A stretch of 8,303 nucleotides of DNA from contig JAFGGF010000255.1 of NCBI GenBank assembly GCA_016930735.1, positions 1-8,303 of the forward strand, in the 5' to 3' direction. The position numbers were made by a program, and so were the translations under genes. The notes beneath the pieces are model-generated. The model was not told where the DNA came from and made no database searches. It saw only the letters and a program-made list of their open reading frames with translations. Source of the DNA: Prolixibacteraceae bacterium (GTDB lineage: Bacteria; Bacteroidota; Bacteroidia; Bacteroidales; Prolixibacteraceae). Below, one piece after another: positions 1-5,305 of this stretch (position 1 is its first letter; each line of letters opens with the position of its first letter).

Positions 1-123
1 GCCTGCGACCTGCAACGAACCATTAAATGGGATCCTGCAACCGAAACATTTATTGACGATGAAGACGGAGCTGCATCGGCTAAACTTCATTATAAATACC
101 GTACCGGTTGGAAATTAATTTAA
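1..123 (+). CDS. C-terminal fragment, probable Gfo/Idh/MocA family oxidoreductase
   Basis: An open frame enters from the left edge and runs 40 codons to a TAA at 121-123. The visible peptide starts ACDLQRTIKWDPATETFIDD and ends KYRTGWKLI. The R-x-(I/L)-x-W-D-P...E...DDE...YR..W.L pattern is the usual tail of secreted or cytoplasmic Gfo/Idh/MocA NAD(P)-dependent sugar/inositol-type oxidoreductases in Bacteroidota, where the WDP motif and the terminal R-x-x-W/Y-x-L are well kept. The Rossmann domain and catalytic residues lie outside the window, so substrate and export cannot be judged. The gene converges with the DUF5686 gene and probably ends at the hairpin 15 bases past its stop. The family assignment rests on 40 residues only. 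Confidence 0.6.
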   Translation, partial: ACDLQRTIKWDPATETFIDDEDGAASAKLHYKYRTGWKLI

Positions 124-137
124 TAAAGAATGTATTA

Positions 138-177
138 AACAGAAAAGCCGCTTTAAATTTGATGCGGCTTTTCTGTT
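138..177. terminator. Bidirectional intrinsic terminator hairpin
   Basis: AACAGAAAAGCCGC (138-151) is perfectly complementary to GCGGCTTTTCTGTT (164-177), with a 12-nt AT-rich loop. The stem has a GC-rich core next to the loop and an A-run/T-run at its base, so on either strand the transcript ends in CUUUUCUGUU. It sits exactly between two convergent genes, 15 bases after the + strand stop and 8 bases before the last base of the - strand gene, as expected for a shared terminator. Confidence 0.88.
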
Positions 178-184
178 AATATAA

Positions 185-2632
185 TCAAAGCGAAAGCTGT
201 AATAATATAAATAATCCAAACTGATTATCCGATTGCCGGTTATAATTAAACCGCCAAACGCCGTCAACTCTGATAATTTTAAAAATGTTTTCCAGTCCTA
301 CAGAAAATTCAGTGTATGGTTGTTTTTCCAGCCCTTTCATATTTCCAGGAAGATTTATATTATTGTGCTTTTCAATATTATAACTCCCCAAAAGCACTTT
401 GGCTCCGATAATTTCACGCCATTTAAGCTTCCTGAATAACGGAATTTTGTTAAGAAAAAATCCTGTAAAATGATGATCCCAGAAGATGCTGGCATATGTG
501 TCGCTGACAAATTCCTGATAATTCATCAGGTTAAAGGCGTTAATGTCGAATGCATAGGTTTCATTCCCTTCATGAATTTTCAGGAAAGGAAAAGGCACTT
601 CGCCCCATATTTTCCCAATCTGGATATAATAATTACTATATCCCACAGGGTTTAAAACCAGTTTATCCGACAAGCCCGCATTCAAGCTCAGAAAATTATA
701 ATCACCACCAAAAATTCCTTTAAAACCCTTGGTAATATTCAATGTAAATGTAGGATCGTAATTGGCATATGAATTTCGTTCAAAATTGTCCTGGATTATA
801 TCTTCTCCCGGAGCGTATCGTAATCCAAGGTGGAGTTCGGTACTCCTTACCGATGGAACAATATTTCCATCCTGACTTACAAACGGCACATTTGGAGAGC
901 CTGAAATTTTTTGTATAGAAACCGACATTTCGTTAATCAGCCCCTGCTTCCATTCTTTCTGGGCAGTAAATTCATATTTATCAACCATGTTGAATTTTGA
1001 ATTTACCCGTTTACTTAACAGGGTTGTCATAATGTTTTCTTCATTAAAGGCATTGCTGCTTTTTCCCAACATCTCAAGGTCGTGTTGCATCTGAAATGCC
1101 ACCAGGCTAAGAGGCTTAACTGAAAAATAATATTCGAAACCTCCTCCGTACTTGAATTTCCGGTCTTTTGTGCCATAAGCACTATAAACATTTAACCGCA
1201 GGTTTTTATCGAATTTATAAGTTGTACGGGCTCCCAGCCGGAATCGTGAACCTTCCGGTAAATTATGGCTGTACAGGTAATAATAAGGGCCAAGCTCTAC
1301 TTTCCCAAGGTCGCGATAACCATAATAAAACATATAAACATATTCGGCAACCGTGTGATAAAGCCTTACATTTTTTATGGAATCGACCATAAAATAAATG
1401 TTTTTTTCCCGCTGCTGTAATTCAACTGGGCGTATTTCATCCCAGTATTGGTCGGTTTTATCCATCACATTGCGGGCAACGATGATAGGCTCTTTGAATT
1501 TCTCAATCATTTCCGAAACTTCACCAAACCTGAAATCATCGTAAATGTTTGTTTTCCGGACGATAATACCAAGTTTCTCGGAATCCTTGTTTTTTTGGAT
1601 ATCCACGTCAGCAATTACCGATTCGTTCCTTGGAGTCCACCTTCCTTCGGTTTTTTGAAATTCTACAGAATACTGAAGGTTATTTACAAAATTTACATTG
1701 GCTTTTTCCGAAAGTTGCATCTCCAGTTTACTTATTGCATAACTTCCGTCCTCGACCCAAAATTTACCTTTAAATACAGGCTCCTGAGGAAGTTTGGGGT
1801 GAAAGGAAATTTCATAAATTTTTGATTCACCGTTTAATACACTATCGCGGAGGTAATATTTATAAAATTGTAATCCAAGATTATTTAACGGCGATATAAA
1901 ACCAATATCGGAAAGTGTGATATAGTTATCGTAAATATTGATGTCTTCATACATTTTGCCCGTAAATTGCGAATACATATCTACCGTCATCCCTGATCCC
2001 TGATTGGCAATTATTTCTTCTCTATCCTTACCTGACTCACTGTCGTGATAATAATTTGATACAGTTTCGTTAAAAAAAACCGGAAGGAAAGTTTTGCCTT
2101 TAATTTCCAGCGAATCAATATAATCGAAAACAAAATCGAATTGCGATAATAATTTTTTATTGCGAAGCGAGCTTTTTACATTCTTTACATCGATTTCAGT
2201 TTTGGCATAAATCCTGCTTTGCCACGATGGCAATCCTTTGGGCTCATTCGTTTCTTTGTTGTCAATTATTTTTCTGAACAAAGGGATAGCCGGATTTTCG
2301 CCAGGTGTAACTTCCACTTCTTTTATGTTAAAAACTTCTTCTTCCAATGCAAAATCGATATTATTTTTTTGCCCTATTACAACAGGCCTCATTTGTTTAA
2401 TAAATCCAATAGCTGAAATTTCTATAATATTTCCGGGTTTTGAAGTTGTCAGGCTGTAATACCCGTTTATATCTGTAGTTGTACCGATATATGTCCCGGC
2501 AAAAAATATATTGGCATAAGGTATAGGCTTTCCGTTACTTTTTTCTGTAACAGTCCCTAAAATTTCTGTCGGCTGGGCCAAACAGTGCATTGTATTTATT
2601 AAGATTAAAACCTGCAGCAAATATTTAGTCAC
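185..2632 (-). CDS. DUF5686 outer-membrane protein with carboxypeptidase-regulatory-like domain
   Basis: This 815-residue protein has a Sec-type signal peptide (residues 1 to about 20, ending MHCLAQ). A carboxypeptidase-regulatory-like/CarbopepD_reg_2 beta-sandwich follows at about 23-105, with the typical G-T-V-T...P-I-P-Y-A-N-I and G-T-T-T-D-x-x-G-Y-Y-S motifs. The DUF5686 region runs from about 115 to the end and contains F-W-V-E-D-G-S-Y-A-I (291-300) and many amphipathic aromatic strands, consistent with an outer-membrane beta-barrel. It ends in ...FGLFILLQLSL, a plausible last barrel strand. The start is GTG (2632-2630): an in-frame TAA lies four codons upstream (2644-2642) and no ATG lies between. 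The function of DUF5686 proteins is not established; the architecture suggests envelope binding or transport. A 388-bp gap separates it from the next gene upstream, so it probably has its own promoter. Confidence 0.93.
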   Translation of the reverse strand: MTKYLLQVLILINTMHCLAQPTEILGTVTEKSNGKPIPYANIFFAGTYIGTTTDINGYYSLTTSKPGNIIEISAIGFIKQMRPVVIGQKNNIDFALEEEVFNIKEVEVTPGENPAIPLFRKIIDNKETNEPKGLPSWQSRIYAKTEIDVKNVKSSLRNKKLLSQFDFVFDYIDSLEIKGKTFLPVFFNETVSNYYHDSESGKDREEIIANQGSGMTVDMYSQFTGKMYEDINIYDNYITLSDIGFISPLNNLGLQFYKYYLRDSVLNGESKIYEISFHPKLPQEPVFKGKFWVEDGSYAISKLEMQLSEKANVNFVNNLQYSVEFQKTEGRWTPRNESVIADVDIQKNKDSEKLGIIVRKTNIYDDFRFGEVSEMIEKFKEPIIVARNVMDKTDQYWDEIRPVELQQREKNIYFMVDSIKNVRLYHTVAEYVYMFYYGYRDLGKVELGPYYYLYSHNLPEGSRFRLGARTTYKFDKNLRLNVYSAYGTKDRKFKYGGGFEYYFSVKPLSLVAFQMQHDLEMLGKSSNAFNEENIMTTLLSKRVNSKFNMVDKYEFTAQKEWKQGLINEMSVSIQKISGSPNVPFVSQDGNIVPSVRSTELHLGLRYAPGEDIIQDNFERNSYANYDPTFTLNITKGFKGIFGGDYNFLSLNAGLSDKLVLNPVGYSNYYIQIGKIWGEVPFPFLKIHEGNETYAFDINAFNLMNYQEFVSDTYASIFWDHHFTGFFLNKIPLFRKLKWREIIGAKVLLGSYNIEKHNNINLPGNMKGLEKQPYTEFSVGLENIFKIIRVDGVWRFNYNRQSDNQFGLFILLQLSL

Positions 2633-2807
2633 GTTTTCTGTTTATGTTTTCAAGGAATAAATTTAAGTCAATTGAATTTCTAATTTCCCAATCGAATTAA
2701 TTTTTCGATTAGCTGAACATATAAAATAATATTAATTTGAAATTCCGGTTTATTCGTGAAACACAGATTTCAAAAAAGCAGTGCATTGAAATTTGTATGT
2801 TGAAGGA

Positions 2808-2833
2808 ATCCCGATAGCAAAGCCTATCGGGAT
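2808..2833. repeat. REP-like perfect hairpin, possible terminator
   Basis: ATCCCGATAG (2808-2817) pairs perfectly with CTATCGGGAT (2824-2833) around the 6-nt loop CAAAGC. It is the most GC-rich element in an AT-rich gap and has no good U-tract on either side; the minus strand continues TCCTTC. The CCCGATAG...CTATCGGG palindrome resembles dispersed intergenic hairpins I associate with environmental Bacteroidota genomes, which is from memory and not checkable here. It lies about 190 bases downstream of the propeller gene stop on the minus strand, so it may also help end that transcript. Confidence 0.6.
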
Positions 2834-2950
2834 AAATGAGTTAATAATCCGATACTTGCATCGTAAATAATAAAATCCAAATTTGATACTTCGTTAACTT
2901 GCTGCGAGGTAATTCATTTCTTTTAATGGCTCCCGACTTTGAAAAGAAGA

Positions 2951-2966
2951 ACCTGTTTTTACAGAT
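2951..2966 (-). terminator. Weak candidate terminator for the propeller gene
   Basis: On the minus strand, ATCTGT-AAAA-ACAGGT forms a six-pair stem including one G-U pair, followed by the pyrimidine-rich TCTTCTTTTC. It begins about 55 bases after the TAA of the BNR-repeat gene. The stem is short and AT-rich, so the signal is weak. The stronger hairpin at 2808-2833 is an alternative end point. Confidence 0.25.
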
Positions 2967-3020
2967 TTTATTTATTTCAGGATATTGGAAGTTATATACA
3001 GTTTATTTGTTTATGCTATT

Positions 3021-4070
3021 TTAAATATTGATTCTGACTTTTGCAATCCTGCCATTGCTCCCGGCAGCATATCCAATTGGTTTTCCCGGAACCATCCTGA
3101 TAGTATAAAATCCATCCTCGGATAAAAAATCCCAGTTTTTTCCTTTATCCATTGAAATATCACAACCTGTTTTACCAATGGCAATATAATATTGATTTTC
3201 TCCAACATTAAACGTCTGTACACATGACTTGTATTCTGCCGGCATCTTTTCTGAAAGATTCCATGTTTTCCCACCATTAGTTGTGTAAGCAGAAATTTTT
3301 TCATTTAGCTCCGGTTTGTCAAAGGTGCCGCCAACGATTACTCCTTCCCGGTCATTTTTAAATGAAACTGAAAAAATACCTGAAGAAGGAGTTCCCTGCA
3401 CCATTGGTGTTACTGTTACATCCCAGTTTTTACCAAAATTTTCAGAGTAAAATACACGTGCCGTCTTTCCTCCTGTAATAATCCAGGCTTTACCTGAAGG
3501 TAAAAATTCAATGCAGGTGTTTGATGCCGCAAAATTGGCTTCACCTTTTATAGCATCAGGAATGTTTAATATGCGTTTCCATGTATATCCACCATCTTCT
3601 GTTTTAATTAAAAATGGTTTTTCATCAACTGCATCGCTAATAGTCAGTCCGGTTTTTTCATTTGCAAACTTCAGGCTGTTAAAAAACAATCCTGAAGTTG
3701 TGTCACTGTATACAACTTCCCACGATTTGCCACTGTTTATTGTCAGATATCCAAAATCAGGACCGGCTACTCCAAAAACCAAAGCCTTTTGATCATCCCA
3801 GGCATGGATACTCCGGAAATCGTTTTCTTCAGCACCTTTAACAGAAATATTATTCCAAGTTTCACCTCCATCAGTTGTAAGTAATACTGTACCACCTGAG
3901 CCGCTTGCCCAAACAGTATTTTCATCTATAACGTACAAGCCGCGAAGACTGGAACTGCATACTTTTTCAAATAATTTTATTTCAATCTTTTTATTATTAT
4001 TCTTAACTGAAAAGGTACAGGCAAAGGCAAAAAACAGCAGAAATTGTGGTATAAACTGAATTCTATTCAT
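3021..4070 (-). CDS. BNR/YCF48-like beta-propeller, probable lipoprotein
   Basis: This 349-residue exported protein starts at ATG 4070-4068. Residues 1-17 form a hydrophobic signal followed by Cys18 in F-A-F-A-C, an acceptable though not ideal lipobox, so it is probably membrane-anchored. Six Asp-box (BNR) motifs of the S/T-x-(D/N)-x-G-x-x-W type recur: TTDGGETW (65-72), TINSGKSW (110-117), KTEDGGYTW (156-164), YSENFGKNW (208-216), YTTNGGKTW (262-270) and SMDKGKNW (306-313). This spacing of roughly 40-55 residues predicts a six- or seven-bladed propeller of the YCF48/sortilin/sialidase-like fold. No sialidase catalytic set (Arg triad, FRIP motif) is seen, so an enzymatic role is not supported and a binding or scaffolding role is more likely. 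Cys283 and Cys303 could form a disulfide in the periplasm. Its start overlaps the stop of the GH88/105 gene by four bases, implying translational coupling. Such proteins are often labelled "oxidoreductase" in databases without support. Confidence 0.88.
   Translation of the reverse strand: MNRIQFIPQFLLFFAFACTFSVKNNNKKIEIKLFEKVCSSSLRGLYVIDENTVWASGSGGTVLLTTDGGETWNNISVKGAEENDFRSIHAWDDQKALVFGVAGPDFGYLTINSGKSWEVVYSDTTSGLFFNSLKFANEKTGLTISDAVDEKPFLIKTEDGGYTWKRILNIPDAIKGEANFAASNTCIEFLPSGKAWIITGGKTARVFYSENFGKNWDVTVTPMVQGTPSSGIFSVSFKNDREGVIVGGTFDKPELNEKISAYTTNGGKTWNLSEKMPAEYKSCVQTFNVGENQYYIAIGKTGCDISMDKGKNWDFLSEDGFYTIRMVPGKPIGYAAGSNGRIAKVRINI
4067..4070 (-). other. ATGA stop/start overlap coupling two genes
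   Basis: On the minus strand the hydrolase ends in TGA at 4069-4067 and the propeller gene begins with ATG at 4070-4068. The bases before the ATG read GAAAGGAA, which is purine-rich but very close to the start, so re-initiation by ribosomes ending the hydrolase is the natural reading. Confidence 0.9.
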
Positions 4071-5227
4071 TTCCTTTCATTATTGTAATAATCATCTGCA
4101 GCTGTTTCCATCAACAGGTAAAACGCCTGTGCTTCGGGGGCAAAATAAGAACGGTTAAAATAAGGAAGGCCACAAACATCATGGACATAGCCAAGTTTAT
4201 CAACTCGCTCATTGGCAGCTTTTCGCATAATTTCAGCTTTATCAAGGTAGTCTTTATCTAGGTAACCCCGGCCAACACCACAGTATATCGAATAACAAAG
4301 CATCTGGCTCAGGTTAACTTCCGGAAAAGTGTCCGGATTATTTACCACATCATGGAACAGTCCATCAGGGCGCATATATTTCAAACACCCATCAATTATA
4401 TCTTTTACATAAGAAACCAGTTTTTGTTTTTCAGTGGAATAAGTTTCGGGAAGCATATTGATTACGCGAGTTAAACCAGCAGCCGACCAACCATTTCCGA
4501 CACCCCAGTAATCTTTCCTTGCAAATTCCTTTTTTGAATCATCCCACATGTGGGAATACAGTTTGTCCTTTTCATTATACAGGTATTGACGAAAGCCTTC
4601 TATTTGTTTTATGGCTTCATGGTATTCACCGGCAGCTGCCAGGAATGGGGGCAGCATATAATTGGCATCTGACCATATACCCTTTGAAGGTTCCTGGGTA
4701 TGGTAGATAATCCCTTCATCGGTTTTATATGTGGTATTTTTTATTACTTCGAGCATTTCATCGGCACCCTGTTGAAAAACCGGATCGTTGGTATACTTTG
4801 CGGCAAAGAGGACAACTTCTCCAACACTTGCACAATCGGTTATCGGACCATTTCCTTTGAGTACAGAAAACCTCCCATTTTCCTGACGGAGGATTGCGCC
4901 CCGGGCGAAAGAAACAGCCAGGTTCAGTTCTCCCATTTCAAGGAATGCCTGAGCTACAGTTCCCTGCTCCCAGTCGTAACGCTGCATTCCGAGTGTTGCA
5001 ATTTTTACCCTGTTAATCCTGTCGGTAAGTCCTGAAATTTCATTTAAAAATAATTCCCCTGAACTGTTCTCCTGTAAACTTTCATCCCTGGTTTTGACAC
5101 AGGATGTAGAAATTGTTGTTAAACCTATGGCCGCAATTCCAGTGGTTCTGAAAAAATTCCTTCTTGATTCTGATTTTCCGGATTCCATAATGAATGGTTT
5201 AGTCATGTTGAATTCAAATTTAATCAT
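4067..5227 (-). CDS. Tat-exported GH88/GH105 unsaturated uronyl hydrolase
   Basis: The frame encodes 386 residues of the GH88/GH105 six-hairpin (alpha6/alpha6) fold. Visible signatures are YDWEQGTVAQAFLE (84-97), TDCASVGEVVL (130-140), GIWSDANYMLPPFLAAAG (183-200), LYSHMWDDSKK (223-233) and WGVGNGWSAAGLTRV (241-255). By analogy with YteR-type enzymes, Asp187 in W-S-D-x-x-Y-M is the likely general acid/base. The enzymes hydrate and release 4,5-unsaturated uronic acid from oligosaccharides left by polysaccharide lyases. The exact substrate (rhamnogalacturonan, glucuronan, ulvan or other) cannot be read from sequence. SRRNFF (21-26) plus the following hydrophobic stretch is a Tat signal; Cys43 in I-S-T-S-C is a weak lipobox. 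The Tat motif lies unusually far in if Met1 is used. Met14 (ATG 5188-5186) gives a standard Tat leader, MESGKSESRRNFF, and may be the true start. The stop shares ATGA with the downstream propeller gene. Confidence 0.9.
   Translation of the reverse strand: MIKFEFNMTKPFIMESGKSESRRNFFRTTGIAAIGLTTISTSCVKTRDESLQENSSGELFLNEISGLTDRINRVKIATLGMQRYDWEQGTVAQAFLEMGELNLAVSFARGAILRQENGRFSVLKGNGPITDCASVGEVVLFAAKYTNDPVFQQGADEMLEVIKNTTYKTDEGIIYHTQEPSKGIWSDANYMLPPFLAAAGEYHEAIKQIEGFRQYLYNEKDKLYSHMWDDSKKEFARKDYWGVGNGWSAAGLTRVINMLPETYSTEKQKLVSYVKDIIDGCLKYMRPDGLFHDVVNNPDTFPEVNLSQMLCYSIYCGVGRGYLDKDYLDKAEIMRKAANERVDKLGYVHDVCGLPYFNRSYFAPEAQAFYLLMETAADDYYNNERK
5215..5222 (-). promoter_or_regulatory. Candidate -7 promoter element TAAATTTG
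   Basis: The minus strand reads TAAATTTG from 5222 to 5215, a full match to the Bacteroidota -7 consensus TAnnTTTG. It lies inside the first codons of the longest hydrolase frame. Used as a promoter, it would start transcription near 5208 and favour translation from Met14 at 5188. No TTTG element lies at the usual distance upstream: the nearest TTG/TTTG are 14, 9 and 34 bases away. The match may therefore be chance. Confidence 0.25.
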
Positions 5228-5305
5228 TTACCAAACCAATTAACTTGCTTTTTTAACAAAATCGGAATTCAAAAGGAATTAAACCATAGTCAGGGAAATA
5301 ACTCT

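Larger units (their letters stand above)
2633..3020. other. 388-bp intergenic gap, no supported gene
   Basis: No convincing coding region is present. The gap is AT-rich and holds one strong hairpin (2808-2833), a 7-bp inverted repeat AATCGAA/TTCGATT (2690-2696 with 2704-2710), and a short weak stem just past the propeller gene (2951-2966). The part nearest 2632 must contain the promoter and leader of the DUF5686 gene, and the part nearest 3020 the 3' end of the hydrolase/propeller transcript. I could not identify a clear TAnnTTTG/TTTG promoter here. TAAATTTA on the minus strand, near 2660, is one base off the -7 consensus but lacks a well-spaced -33 element. Confidence 0.6.

Noticed and set aside
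1448..1825. A 125-codon + strand frame opposite the DUF5686 gene, and similar frames opposite the E1 gene (for example 6647-7006) and the hydrolase gene (4700-5035).
   Set aside because: They are antisense to well-supported genes, and their translations look like low-complexity shadow proteins with no domains.
2583..2788. CAGTGCATTG occurs twice (2583-2592 and 2779-2788), suggesting a duplication or attachment-site pair.
   Set aside because: Several matches of 10 bases are expected by chance in a window of this size, one copy is inside the DUF5686 coding region, and there is no integrase or element between them.
2926..3024. A 32-codon + strand frame in the gap (starts MAPDFEKKN, ends at TAA 3022-3024), running into the 3' end of the propeller gene.
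   Set aside because: It is short, has no ribosome-binding signal or recognisable domain, and overlaps an opposite-strand gene. A protein search showing repeated homologues in other genomes would be needed to revive it.
3011..3304. A 97-codon minus-strand frame overlapping the end of the propeller gene in another frame.
   Set aside because: The propeller frame carries two clear Asp-box motifs through this stretch; the alternative frame has no recognisable features.
5266..5280. AATTC...GAATT inverted repeat, and a 4-bp stem CTCT/AGAG at 5302-5313, considered as terminators between E1 and the hydrolase.
   Set aside because: Both stems are too short and have no U-tract, so no terminator is called and read-through from E1 remains possible.
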